DNA from: Oscillospiraceae bacterium
GTDB lineage: Bacteria; Bacillota; Clostridia; Oscillospirales; Oscillospiraceae
Reading direction: 5' to 3'
Assembly (NCBI GenBank): GCA_009780235.1
Contig: WRAK01000015.1
Coordinates: forward strand, 1-55,283
Length of the DNA: 55,283 nucleotides
In this document: positions 16,530-25,521 of the stretch, piece by piece
Numbering within the stretch: the first letter of the stretch is position 1
Layout: the number at the start of each line of letters is the position of its first letter
The notes under the pieces: generated by a model
Database searches by the model: none
The model's input: the letters and a program-made list of their open reading frames with translations, nothing else
What the model was told of the DNA's origin: nothing
Position numbers and translations under genes: made by a program

Positions 16530-17240
16530 CTATGATTGTTCTCTTGGGGCCTGAGCATTGAGAACACTTTTATCTAGTGTGTTTATAATGCTCGTTGCAG
16601 CATAACTTATTTGATTTTTTGTATCAGGTTCTATGCTTAAATAATACATTTCTTTAATGTCAGCAGGAATATAATCATTCGATTTGTTTTCACGTAGCAC
16701 AATAGGAATAATAGGTTTTTCCTTGTCCTTCATCAATTCATATTCAAACTTCACATACTTTGTGTTACTTGTTGGGGAGATAACAACAATACAAAAATCG
16801 CTGTCGTCAATTGTATGAGATAATTTTTCTTTTATATTATCTCCTAACAACAACGCATCCTTTCCAGTATAGAAAACATACCTCGGTGTTTTTGCGTTCA
16901 ATTCGCTATTAAGCTGTGTAACAAAATTTGAATCGTGCTGTGAGTATGAAATAAATATTTTGTATTTATCTTTAAGCATCTTAGAATACAAGTCAAGATC
17001 TTTTGCACTAAATTTAATATTTTGAATTTGTTTTCTTGTGTTTCTAATAAAAATGCCTATGGTAGATAGCGCAACCATACTACTTAGCCCTATTGCAAAT
17101 GACCTAAAAATATCATTTTCTAAATATCCACTTCTTCCGAATATGACGAAGACAATAGAGAGCAAAGAAACAAGTATAGCTATGAGGCTAGTGGATTCAC
17201 TAAGGTGCATCAAAAATTTTTTCCAAGAATTTTTTTTCAT
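16530..17240 (-). CDS. Membrane-anchored TIR-domain protein
   Basis: The 236-residue protein has two membrane helices (about 18-35 and 46-65), a short coiled linker and a C-terminal TIR_2-type domain from residue 92: YKIFISYSQHDSNFV (beta-A box), GKDALLLGDNI (box 2-like loop), SDFCIVVISPTS and KYVKFEYELM, where Glu166 aligns with the catalytic glutamate of TIR NADases. Bacterial TIR domains commonly cleave NAD+ in anti-phage systems; activity here is inference. The ATG at 17240 has GGGAGGTGG nine bases upstream and overlaps the stop of the upstream gene (ATGA). The region is visibly AT-rich compared with its GC-rich neighbours, a sign of transfer. No cyclase or receptor gene adjoins. Confidence 0.85.
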   Translation of the reverse strand: MKKNSWKKFLMHLSESTSLIAILVSLLSIVFVIFGRSGYLENDIFRSFAIGLSSMVALSTIGIFIRNTRKQIQNIKFSAKDLDLYSKMLKDKYKIFISYSQHDSNFVTQLNSELNAKTPRYVFYTGKDALLLGDNIKEKLSHTIDDSDFCIVVISPTSNTKYVKFEYELMKDKEKPIIPIVLRENKSNDYIPADIKEMYYLSIEPDTKNQISYAATSIINTLDKSVLNAQAPREQS

Positions 17241-17605
17241 GTGATTCCACCTCCCACATAAATTATAGCTACGACAAGTAAAATTACACCCAATATATCC
17301 GGAACAATAACGCCTATCAGTTTTAGGCTTTGTTTGTCTTTGTTCCAATAACGTCTGTGTACAATATTCGCTGTAGCAAATATCCCCATGAAATAAAAAA
17401 CTAAAAGCCAAATGCCAGCGTCGTTATGTAAGTTTGTAAGTATTATTGTTATTGATGTAATTGCTAATCCAAATCCGAAATCTAAAAAATCTATTATGGT
17501 TAAAGGTATCAAAGAATTTTTTGCAGTAGTTTTAATGAGGATTGATAAAAATATACTCAGGACAGGAACAACCCAAATTAAGTTTTCTATAATAAATTGA
17601 CCCAA
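17237..17605 (-). CDS. Four-helix membrane protein, partner of the TIR protein
   Basis: The 122-residue protein is almost entirely hydrophobic, with four predicted helices near 5-24, 33-59, 65-82 and 98-117, and one basic loop (HRRYWNKDKQS) between helices 3 and 4. I recognise no family. The start is TTG, with GAGGGGGA eight bases upstream. Its stop overlaps the TIR gene start, so the two are made together, and both share the low GC content. By position it may be a sensor, an anchor, or an inhibitor that holds the TIR protein; this is inference. Confidence 0.75.
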   Translation of the reverse strand: MGQFIIENLIWVVPVLSIFLSILIKTTAKNSLIPLTIIDFLDFGFGLAITSITIILTNLHNDAGIWLLVFYFMGIFATANIVHRRYWNKDKQSLKLIGVIVPDILGVILLVVAIIYVGGGIT

Positions 17606-17678
17606 GTTTAATCCCCCTCTCCATTCTACAATTGTTTAATTTGTAAACACAAAAACAGAAGAGTTATGCCACATGTTC

Positions 17679-17706
17679 ATTATAATACAAGTTTTTCATA
17701 AATCAA
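17679..17706 (-). promoter_or_regulatory. SigA-type promoter of the TIR pair
   Basis: TTGATT and TATAAT on the minus strand, 16 bases apart, about 75 bases upstream of the four-helix gene. Confidence 0.6.
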
Positions 17707-17746
17707 GTCAGAAATAAAAACACACTCCCCCGTCGAACACTCCCCC

Positions 17747-17776
17747 GTATCAAAGCATCCCCCCTCGGAGATACTA
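17747..17776 (+). promoter_or_regulatory. SigF-type forespore promoter of sigG
   Basis: GTATC (-35, four of five to GYWTA) and GGAGATACTA (-10, a full match to GGNRAYAMTW) are 15 bases apart, 24 bases before the sigG start. In Bacillus sigG is a SigF target and then activates itself. Confidence 0.65.
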
Positions 17777-17800
17777 CATCTACCAAGGGGGGATTCGGCT

Positions 17801-18571
17801 ATGCAGGGAAAGGTTGAAATCTGCGGGGTCAACACGGCGAAGCTCAAGGTGCTCACCGGGGACGAAATCGCCGCGCTACTCCGCCGTACGAAAGAGGGGG
17901 ACTTAGACGCACGGCAGGAGCTGATTTCCGGCAATCTGCGACTTGTCCTCTCCGTGATTCAGAAGTTTCTAAGCCGCGGCGAGAATGTGGATGATTTATT
18001 CCAAGTAGGTTGCATCGGGCTGATTAAGGCGATTGATAATTTTGATATCAGTCAGAACGTGCGTTTCAGCACGTACGGGGTGCCGATGATTATCGGCGAA
18101 ATACGCCGCTACCTGCGCGACAACAGCCCCATCCGTGTCTCGCGGAGTATGCGCGACCTCGCCTATAAAGTCTTGCAAGTCAAAGAGCGGCTCATGGGCG
18201 AGACGCAAAAAGAGCCGACGGTGGAGGAAATCGCCAAGGCACTCGACATCCGCCGTGAAGACGTGGTGTTTGCGCTCGATGCCATCATGGACCCAGTAAG
18301 CCTCCACGAGCCGGTCTACACCGATGGCGGGGACGCGATTTGCGTCATGGATCAGGTCGGCGACACCAAGAACACGGACGAGAGTTGGCTGGAGCAGATT
18401 GCACTCAGCGAGGCCATCGCCCGCCTCAGCGCGCGAGAACGGCATATTCTGGCTCTGCGGTTTTATGACGGCAAGACACAGATGGAGGTCGCAGGCGAAG
18501 TCGGCATCAGTCAAGCGCAGGTGTCGAGGTTAGAGAAGAATGCGATTGGACAGATTAAGAAGAACCTATAA
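17801..18571 (+). CDS. sigG: RNA polymerase sporulation sigma factor SigG
   Basis: Late forespore sigma factor. The 256-residue protein opens with KVEICGVNTAKLKVL, the SigG-specific N-terminus, followed by region 2 (NLRLVLSVIQKF, DDLFQVGCIGLIKAIDNFD, FSTYGVPMIIGEIRRYLRD), region 3 (IRVSRSMRDLAYK) and region 4 helix-turn-helix (GKTQMEVAGEVGISQAQVSRLE). These features separate it from SigF and SigE. AAGGGGGG precedes the ATG. It is monocistronic with a SigF-type promoter and a strong terminator. Confidence 0.96.
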   Translation: MQGKVEICGVNTAKLKVLTGDEIAALLRRTKEGDLDARQELISGNLRLVLSVIQKFLSRGENVDDLFQVGCIGLIKAIDNFDISQNVRFSTYGVPMIIGEIRRYLRDNSPIRVSRSMRDLAYKVLQVKERLMGETQKEPTVEEIAKALDIRREDVVFALDAIMDPVSLHEPVYTDGGDAICVMDQVGDTKNTDESWLEQIALSEAIARLSARERHILALRFYDGKTQMEVAGEVGISQAQVSRLEKNAIGQIKKNL

Positions 18572-18601
18572 TATAAGTATATAGGCAGAATAAAACCCGG
18601 C

Positions 18602-18648
18602 CGCTCCGTACTCTCCCGTTTTTGGGGAGAATACGGAGCGACTTTTTT
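18602..18648 (+). terminator. Terminator of sigG
   Basis: A 16-base arm CGCTCCGTACTCTCCC pairs with GGGAGAATACGGAGCG (one mismatch) and is followed by ACTTTTTT. Confidence 0.9.
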
Positions 18649-18769
18649 ATAGTTAACCCATTTCGATGTGTCATTGCAAGGATTTTTTGCAACGCGCCTC
18701 GTTCTCCTCCTTGCTCAACACAAAAAATCCTCGCAATGACTACCTCACTTTTCAAATGGGTTAACTATA
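18648..18769. mobile_element. MITE-like element with 16-bp terminal inverted repeats
   Basis: The ends TATAGTTAACCCATTT and AAATGGGTTAACTATA are perfect inverted repeats bounding 122 bp. Inside is a second inverted repeat (GTCATTGCAAGGATTTTTTG facing AAAAAATCCTCGCAATGAC). It has no gene. A TA at each end is compatible with a TA target duplication. It abuts the sigG terminator. Confidence 0.7.
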
Positions 18770-18835
18770 TATCTTTAAATACCTTTCTATTTCAAGATGT
18801 TTTTACAAAAAATTAAAAAATTTTAAAATAAACTA

Positions 18836-18864
18836 TTGACAAGTATTAGATAATTTTGTAGAAT
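18836..18864 (+). promoter_or_regulatory. SigA-type promoter of the pilus locus
   Basis: TTGACA and TAGAAT separated by 17 bases, about 128 bases upstream of the adhesin start. Confidence 0.85.
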
Positions 18865-18991
18865 ATGCAAAGTAGTTATGGAAACTAACCGCATCCTAAA
18901 ACAGGGCTTATTTTGGAATGTATGTTTGTCGAAAAGCCTTATATAATAAACAAATCATGGCATAGCATGAAGACATAGAAAGGGCAGCAGT

Positions 18992-21900
18992 ATGGAGAGA
19001 GCGCAACGACATATGAAAAATCAAAATCGAGACAGCAAGGCGGCCACTTTAAAAGTGACCCGCTTTGTGGCGTTTTTTGTCGCCTTGACTATGTTAATCG
19101 GCGTAAGTGCCTATATCTTTGATGCGGCAGCCGCTGCGGACGGCTACGGGCTTGCACAGTCCGAAACAGAGCAAACCGTATCAGCTCCACAGCCCGACAA
19201 TACTGCTCCCCCGCCGATTGCCGAAGAGGCGGATGCCCCATCGGCTGAGAATGAAAATCCCGGCATCGCGGAGGATAGTGCGCAAGCCGAGGAGCCCGGT
19301 TACACGGAGGACAACACCGACAGCGGCAACCTCCCTCCCCCGCCTCCTGCACAAAATATTGACATCCGCTTTGCGGAAGACGGCTCGGATTTTGACGCTC
19401 TGTTTATCACAAGAAATGAAAACTACAACCTCCTCGAAGGCGCAAGTGCGGCAGACGAGGGGGAAATTTCTATATCTATATTTATAGTAGACGACGGCGG
19501 CTTCGATATCGAGGCCGAATTTCCATATAACGAGTTTACTGTCACCTACGGCGCACGGCATCCCGTTTCCGATGAATTGTTCACGCGGGAACGAACTGTA
19601 TTCGTGGTCGAGGGCATTGAGGCCTTGTTTACTGACTACGTCAATACTTGGGAAGGCTTGCGGACTGCCGTCAATAACGGCGCAACGGAAATTGTCCTTA
19701 CCCAAAGCATTCTGACCGGCGGGCCTGTGATTAACATCCCGGCCACAGCTGATATCACGTTGACCAGCGAGACCGGCGAGCTGTTTACGCTATGGCAGAC
19801 CGCCAGCGCACGGCATTTTGCGGTAAACGGCACTTTGCGCTTGGAAAATATCACTCTGAGCGGGCACTACCCATCGAATACTGCCAACCATGGCGGGATT
19901 CTGGTAAACGCCGGCGGAAGCTTGTACATGGAAGAGGACAGCGCGATTCGGAATAATCGTAATTCCGGCGGCAGCCAAGGCGGCGGTGTAACTGTGTCAG
20001 GCGCAAATGCTACACTTACCATGACCGACGGGGAGATTAGCGACAACAGCGGCGGCACAGGTGCCGGCGGGGTGTTCGTCGGCAATGGTGCTTTATTCAC
20101 CATGGACGGCGGAGAACTCAGCGGTAACAGCATAACCGGCAACACCGGCGGCGGGATATATGTCGCAAATCCCGGGTCGAGATTTGTCATGAACGACGGG
20201 GTACTCCGTAACAATGCAGGCCGCTTCGGCGGCGGGGTGCGTGTAGGTGCGTCGGGTTCAGGTACACCTACATTAACCACCGCTCCCAGTATGCGCATGG
20301 AGGGCGGCGAAATATACGATAACACAGCTCTCTTTGGCGGCGGGGTGAATGTTGAGTGGGGCATATTCACCATGATTGACGGTACCATTCGTAACAACAC
20401 AGTAACAGCCTTTGGGAACCCACCCTCATCCGCTATACAAGCCAACCGCGGAGGCGGCGGTGTGTTTGTACAGAATTCCGGCAGATTTTATATGCAGAAC
20501 GGTACCATTCGCAACAATGACTCCGGCAATCACGGCGGCGGGGTGATGCTGTTACCCGACACCACATTCACTATGACAGGCGGCAGGATCAGCAGGAATA
20601 CAACCGTCAATAACGGCGGCGGCGTAATTACGACGGGTGCAAACACCACCTTCACCATGAGCGGCGGCACGATTGGCGGTCTTATCAATAACGAACCCGC
20701 CGGTAACACAGCAACTCTGGCGGGCGGCGGCGTGGCAATTACAACGGGCGGTACCTTTACCATGTCCGGCGCAACAACGATTTCCGAGAACCGCGCTAAC
20801 GGCACAGGCACATCCGCGACTGCAGCTGTTGGCGGCGGCGGTGTGTTTGTGACAGGGAATAACTCTGTCTTTAACATGAGCAGCGGTGAACTCGTCCGCA
20901 ATACAGCCGACCGGGGCGGCGGCGTAAGCATCCTGAGCGGCGGCCGATTCAATTTGTCCGGTACCGGATTGATTTCGAACAACCTCGCCGACGGTAACAT
21001 TCCTGACGGTACCAGTACTGCCACGGGCGGCGGCGGCGGCGTATTCGCAGCGGGCAATGCTGCTCTTCTCTACATGACCGGCGGCAGAATCTCCGCCAAC
21101 AGAAGCAGCCCCTCACCCGGTATCGGCGGCGGTGCAGGTGTACACGTGACAACCGGAGCCGCAGTCGACATGAGCGGCGGCATCATCGGCGGTGACAGCT
21201 TGAGTGATGCAAACAGCTTTGTTATCGGAAACGGCATCGGTGCAGGTGTGATGGTGAATAGTGCTGCATTTTTGATGCGCGGCGATGCCCGCATTGCGTT
21301 CAACAGCGTACCCGCTCCTTTCCCTCCGGCCAATAATAATACCTCTAACGGCGGCGGCGTTACGATGCACGGAACCACTTCCGGCGCAAATATCGCTACT
21401 TTTACAATGCGCGAGAACGCTATCATTGAATACAACGACGCCGGCACAGGCGCGGGCGGTGTAAATGCAGCAGGCGGTATCCTCAATCTGGAAGACGGCA
21501 CCATCGCACGCAACAGAATCAATCCCGCCGGCACGGGCGGCAGCGGCATTGTGGTATCCGGCACCGCCATTGTCAACATGTCAGGTGGGGCCATTGAGTG
21601 GCATACCGCAAACCGTACTAGTGCCACACGGACAACCACCGGCGGCGGCGTGCGCATGAATGGCGGCACGTTCAATATGACCGGTGGCTATATTCGGGAT
21701 AACTTCGTTCGCACTAACGGCGGCGGCGTATTCGTGGCGGGCGGTACCTTTAACTTTGACGACGGCACAATCGAACGCAACACAGCCCGCACCGATGCCG
21801 CAAGCCTCGGCGGCGGCGGTGTGTTTGTGCAAAGCGGCAACTTTACCATGGGACGTAACAACACGCCCGGCGGAACCATGCAGTATAACGATGCCCTCCG

Positions 21901-23986
21901 CGGCGGCGGTATTTACATGTCCGGCGGCACGGTTCGCATGTATGACGGTCTCATCACAAGCAACATCGTCAGCACGGATGCAGGTCACGGCGGCGGCGGT
22001 GTGCGAATGAGCGGCGGCAACTTCCACATGGATGGCGGCACAATTACGAATCACGGCAACGATACCCCGGTACTTGACGGCGGCGGCGTGCTCATGGGCG
22101 GCGGTACCTTCCACATGAGCGGCGGCACCATCAACGACAACGAGGCCGAGAACACAGGCGGCGGCGTGCGGATGACAAGCGGCACTTTTAACATGACAGG
22201 CGGCGTCATCAGCGGCAATGCGGCCGCAAACGGCGGCGGGATGTATTTGGAAGCCGCCGCAAGCTTAAACGCCTCCGGCTCTTCTTTCAGTAATAACACA
22301 GCCGATTCCATGGGCGGTGCAATTTTTACCGAAACCTACTCCTACCGCAACCCGCTCCCTGCGGGGGCATACGGGAATCTGAGTATCACAGATGTGAGCT
22401 TCAGCGGCAACTCCGCTTCCTTTGCGGCAGAACCGCCCGTGAACGCAAATATCACAGGGTTCAGCTTCGATTCCGTGAGTGCGTATGATCATCCTCTCAA
22501 TAACTACGATATCAACTATGATGTCGTCATTCCGTTCGTGTTTTACAAAGTCGATGATATATTCGACTACTTGGAAGATGCAGTATTTCATCTGTATCGT
22601 TGGGATGACGAAGAGGACGCTTGGGAGCGAGTCGATACTGCGACCAGTCCGCAAAGCGGGCGTGTAGAGTTCCTGCTCACGCCCGACGGGACGTATCGTT
22701 TGGTGGAGTATCAAGCTCCCGACGGTTTCCTGACCCCGGAAGACCATTGGGACCTCTTGATTGATGCGGCCACAGCCACGGTAACACCCGTGCCGTACGG
22801 CAATAACCCTTGGTTCCTTAATAGTTTGACGAGTGACTATCTGTATCTGATGAACATGCCGGCCATCTCTTTCGGGTTCATTAAAACGGACGAAGAGCTA
22901 TATGATACCCCGCATGTCATCAATCCGCTGGCGGGTGCGACCTTCCGACTGTATCGGATGGATTGGAATACTACTGAATGGATTTACCTTGACACAGCCG
23001 TCAGCGCAGGGCCGGGCGGTGAGAACCCGGTCGGTTGGGTGGAATTTCAGCTTGCGACAGGGAATGTCTATCGGCTGGTAGAGACAGAAGCCCCGGACGG
23101 ATTTGAAACTCCTACGGGTTATTGGACGCTTCATTTTATCCAAATAATGCAGGGAGTGGAAGCCCACGGAGCTCCTATTACCATAGTAGCCCATGGCGGC
23201 AATCCCCCGTTTATGTTCCTTGACAACCAATGGCATGTTGGCAACTTCCCGGAAGCAGACACCGTCCCCTTCACGTTCCACAAGACAGACGAGCGGGTAT
23301 ACAACTATCAAAACTGGGACGCCATCGACACGTTCCTGTTATCGGGCGCAACGTTTGTGCTGTACCGTTGGGACGGCGACGGCCCGGCACCCGAGATGGT
23401 GTTACAGAACGCCATCGGCCCCGGCGGGTGGGTACTCGCCGGTACCGCGACAAGTACGAATGACCCGACACAGCCCATGGAATTTGAGATGATGCCGGGC
23501 GAGACCTACCATCTGGTTGAGACCGTGGCTCCTCCCGGCTTTGAACTGCCGATGGGTCAATGGCGTATCATAGCGGACGAGGACGGCGAGACCTTCAGCA
23601 TCACGGCGATGGGCGACACGACGACCCCCGCGTTCGTCTTCATCCCGGAAAATGAAATGTTCTATGTCGGCAATCGGCCACGGCTCATTCTGCCGCTCTT
23701 GGGCGGGGTCAGCATAAATACCTTGCTCATGATTGGCGGTTTCCTCTTCCTCCTGTTGGCAATGGGCACGGCGGTATACCGTACAGCCAAGGGCAAGCAG
23801 ACGATCTCGGATGACTGCAAGCGCAACTGCGCGAGCTGCAAACACGGTCTCCGAAAAGGTCAGCAAATTTCCTGCCGACACCACGGCACCGTCTCCCCTG
23901 AAGCGGTGTGCACGAAGTACGCCTACGCACCGCGCCGACTGGCACCAAAGAGACAACCGGACGGCGGACGAATATTAGAAGCATAA
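18992..23986 (+). CDS. Giant beta-helix / SpaA-like surface adhesin with cytoplasmic Cys4 tail
   Basis: A 1664-residue surface protein, probably the tip or ancillary subunit of the pilus. After a signal peptide (hydrophobic 28-50) comes a Pro/Glu-rich linker, then from about 215 to 1150 a long run of GGGV-x-V and GGT-F-x-M-x-GG-x-I-x-N repeats typical of a right-handed parallel beta-helix. Three CnaB/SpaA-like domains follow (about 1178-1275, 1291-1400, 1426-1545), each with a Lys near the start (F-x-K-x-D) and an E-box (LVE-x2-APDGF), as needed for isopeptide cross-links. The sorting motif is degenerate (ILPLLGG) before the helix at about 1574-1595. Instead of a short basic end there is a 65-residue tail with CASCKHG and two more cysteines, matching the small protein at 5536. 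AAAGGG precedes the ATG. Confidence 0.88.
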   Translation: MERAQRHMKNQNRDSKAATLKVTRFVAFFVALTMLIGVSAYIFDAAAAADGYGLAQSETEQTVSAPQPDNTAPPPIAEEADAPSAENENPGIAEDSAQAEEPGYTEDNTDSGNLPPPPPAQNIDIRFAEDGSDFDALFITRNENYNLLEGASAADEGEISISIFIVDDGGFDIEAEFPYNEFTVTYGARHPVSDELFTRERTVFVVEGIEALFTDYVNTWEGLRTAVNNGATEIVLTQSILTGGPVINIPATADITLTSETGELFTLWQTASARHFAVNGTLRLENITLSGHYPSNTANHGGILVNAGGSLYMEEDSAIRNNRNSGGSQGGGVTVSGANATLTMTDGEISDNSGGTGAGGVFVGNGALFTMDGGELSGNSITGNTGGGIYVANPGSRFVMNDGVLRNNAGRFGGGVRVGASGSGTPTLTTAPSMRMEGGEIYDNTALFGGGVNVEWGIFTMIDGTIRNNTVTAFGNPPSSAIQANRGGGGVFVQNSGRFYMQNGTIRNNDSGNHGGGVMLLPDTTFTMTGGRISRNTTVNNGGGVITTGANTTFTMSGGTIGGLINNEPAGNTATLAGGGVAITTGGTFTMSGATTISENRANGTGTSATAAVGGGGVFVTGNNSVFNMSSGELVRNTADRGGGVSILSGGRFNLSGTGLISNNLADGNIPDGTSTATGGGGGVFAAGNAALLYMTGGRISANRSSPSPGIGGGAGVHVTTGAAVDMSGGIIGGDSLSDANSFVIGNGIGAGVMVNSAAFLMRGDARIAFNSVPAPFPPANNNTSNGGGVTMHGTTSGANIATFTMRENAIIEYNDAGTGAGGVNAAGGILNLEDGTIARNRINPAGTGGSGIVVSGTAIVNMSGGAIEWHTANRTSATRTTTGGGVRMNGGTFNMTGGYIRDNFVRTNGGGVFVAGGTFNFDDGTIERNTARTDAASLGGGGVFVQSGNFTMGRNNTPGGTMQYNDALRGGGIYMSGGTVRMYDGLITSNIVSTDAGHGGGGVRMSGGNFHMDGGTITNHGNDTPVLDGGGVLMGGGTFHMSGGTINDNEAENTGGGVRMTSGTFNMTGGVISGNAAANGGGMYLEAAASLNASGSSFSNNTADSMGGAIFTETYSYRNPLPAGAYGNLSITDVSFSGNSASFAAEPPVNANITGFSFDSVSAYDHPLNNYDINYDVVIPFVFYKVDDIFDYLEDAVFHLYRWDDEEDAWERVDTATSPQSGRVEFLLTPDGTYRLVEYQAPDGFLTPEDHWDLLIDAATATVTPVPYGNNPWFLNSLTSDYLYLMNMPAISFGFIKTDEELYDTPHVINPLAGATFRLYRMDWNTTEWIYLDTAVSAGPGGENPVGWVEFQLATGNVYRLVETEAPDGFETPTGYWTLHFIQIMQGVEAHGAPITIVAHGGNPPFMFLDNQWHVGNFPEADTVPFTFHKTDERVYNYQNWDAIDTFLLSGATFVLYRWDGDGPAPEMVLQNAIGPGGWVLAGTATSTNDPTQPMEFEMMPGETYHLVETVAPPGFELPMGQWRIIADEDGETFSITAMGDTTTPAFVFIPENEMFYVGNRPRLILPLLGGVSINTLLMIGGFLFLLLAMGTAVYRTAKGKQTISDDCKRNCASCKHGLRKGQQISCRHHGTVSPEAVCTKYAYAPRRLAPKRQPDGGRILEA

Positions 23987-24047
23987 AAACTTGCTTTTTA
24001 TATACAACTTAAACTTTAAAATCATTTAAATTAAAGGAGCAATCAAA

Positions 24048-25505
24048 ATGAAAAGAGCGATTAAAAAAAGTCTATTGTTGGTCATGGCCGTTGTTATGGT
24101 TTTGGGCTTGGTCACCACAGGCGCGCTGGCTGCCCCCGACCTGACAGGGAGAGACCCGAATGCAGCCGTCTCCCTGACCATCCACTACAACATCATGCCT
24201 GACGGCACACCTATTGCGGGTACCCCGGTCGGCCCCCCTTCCCTTCCGAACCCCCAAGGTGCTCCCATTTCAAACGCATCATGGAGCATCCAGCGGATTT
24301 CCGTACCCGACGGTGCGAACTGGAACGGCGCAGCTAACACGGTTCAGGACAGCTGGCTCGTCGGTACGGTGTACACAGATGTTACAGATACAAACGGCCG
24401 CGTAACCTTTACTCCTGCGGTGCAGGGTGTCTATCTTGTAACAGGACCCGCTGACGCGACACCCCAGCGTTTCGTAGTGAGCCTGCCCATGCTCTTTGAG
24501 AACGAGTGGCTCTATGATGTACACGTCTTTGCAAAGCAAGTGACCAACCCTGTGTTTGACAAAGAGTTGCTTACTGTCACAAAGCAGACAGGCGCGAATG
24601 CCGCTGCCCTCGGCTATGCACTCGCTACTTGGGAATTTACACTTGACATCCGTGCTGGTCTTGAAATCCTCCCCGCAGTTCCCAACACCGACGGCGCGGT
24701 GTTTATCCGCGTAGTTGACGTACTGGACTCGAGACTCGTACTTGTACCGGGCACCGTAGTCGTTTCGTTTGACACAGACGGCACAGGCAACAACCAGACC
24801 ACTCTGACACATGGTACAGACTGGGTACTCAACTCTACCGGCAACACACACACGATTGACATCCTCGGCCCCGGCCGAAATGCGATTGCCGCAAACGGAC
24901 ATGTCGGCGGCCGTATCCGTATTGAGCTTCAGACCAGCGTAATCGACTTGGAGCGGGACGAAGATGACCTCGGGCGCATCGCAAACACAGGTACGCTGCA
25001 CTACGGCAGCAGAGACCCGTTTGGCCTGTTCGGCACACCCGAAACGCATCCGAGCTTCACGGTTTTTGCGTTGGAAGTGCTCAAGACCAGCAACAGCGGT
25101 GCCATCCTCCCCGGTGCTGTGTTCCGTCTGTACAGAGCCGCAGATGTAACAGGCGGCACCATTAACAGCGGTGCGATTCCGATTGCAATCATGAACTCGG
25201 ACACTGACCAACATTGGTTCTACGGCCTCTTGTCCGGCGACTACTATCTCTATGAGGTCGAAGCACCGACCGGGTACAATCGGATTACAACGCCGATGCG
25301 GGTCACGGTCACCGCAGCTACGACAGACGCTGACTACATTCTCACCGTTACCGTAGTGAACAACCGCAACTTCGAGCTCCCCCTCACGGGTGGTGCCGGT
25401 ACCCTGCTGTTCACAGCAATCGGCCTCGCTCTGATTGGCGGCTCCATCCTCTTCCTCTTGGTTCTGTTCAAGAAGAAAAAGAAAGAGGACAACGAAGCGG
25501 CCTAA
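24048..25505 (+). CDS. SpaA-type backbone pilin
   Basis: A 485-residue major pilin. The signal peptide (1-28, ending GALAA) is followed by an N-terminal Ig-like domain, a pilin-like lysine in DVHVFAKQVTNP (place of the usual YPK motif), a middle domain, and a C-terminal CnaB domain with VLKTSNSGAILPGAVFRLY and the E-box YLYEVEAPTGYN. It ends with the sorting signal LPLTGG, a membrane helix and KKKKKEDNEAA. Sortase C would join the LPLTG threonine to the pilin lysine of the next subunit. AAGGAGCAATCAAA precedes the ATG. A strong hairpin lies between it and the sortase genes. Confidence 0.93.
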   Translation: MKRAIKKSLLLVMAVVMVLGLVTTGALAAPDLTGRDPNAAVSLTIHYNIMPDGTPIAGTPVGPPSLPNPQGAPISNASWSIQRISVPDGANWNGAANTVQDSWLVGTVYTDVTDTNGRVTFTPAVQGVYLVTGPADATPQRFVVSLPMLFENEWLYDVHVFAKQVTNPVFDKELLTVTKQTGANAAALGYALATWEFTLDIRAGLEILPAVPNTDGAVFIRVVDVLDSRLVLVPGTVVVSFDTDGTGNNQTTLTHGTDWVLNSTGNTHTIDILGPGRNAIAANGHVGGRIRIELQTSVIDLERDEDDLGRIANTGTLHYGSRDPFGLFGTPETHPSFTVFALEVLKTSNSGAILPGAVFRLYRAADVTGGTINSGAIPIAIMNSDTDQHWFYGLLSGDYYLYEVEAPTGYNRITTPMRVTVTAATTDADYILTVTVVNNRNFELPLTGGAGTLLFTAIGLALIGGSILFLLVLFKKKKKEDNEAA

Positions 25506-25521
25506 GCCTTAAATAGCCACA

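Larger units (their letters stand above)
18572..18991. other. Intergenic stretch between sigG and the pilus locus
   Basis: No gene. It holds the sigG terminator, a 122-bp element with terminal inverted repeats, a consensus-like promoter and a roughly 120-base AT-rich leader in which GGCTT (18905-18909) can pair with AAGCC about 25 bases on. No known riboswitch consensus was recognised. Confidence 0.7.

Noticed and set aside
16530-17706. A Thoeris or CBASS defence system
   Set aside because: No ThsA-like effector, cyclase or SAVED protein is adjacent, and the partner is an unrelated four-helix membrane protein.
17801-18571. SigF or SigE identity for the sigma factor
   Set aside because: The N-terminal KVEICGV start and overall sequence fit SigG; no spoIIAA/spoIIAB genes or spoIIGA precede it, as would be expected for SigF or SigE.
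18865-18991. Riboswitch in the pilus leader
   Set aside because: I could not match any known riboswitch consensus; only weak pairings are visible.
19900-22250. Possible CRISPR-like or tandem DNA repeats
   Set aside because: The GGCGGCGG periodicity is codon repetition of the beta-helix (GGGV and GGT-F); spacing is irregular and the frame is open throughout.
20530-22311. Several long minus-strand frames opposite the adhesin, rich in proline and threonine (TPPP)
   Set aside because: They are the reverse reading of the GGC-rich repeats coding for Gly-Gly-Gly turns; no ribosome sites and low-complexity products.
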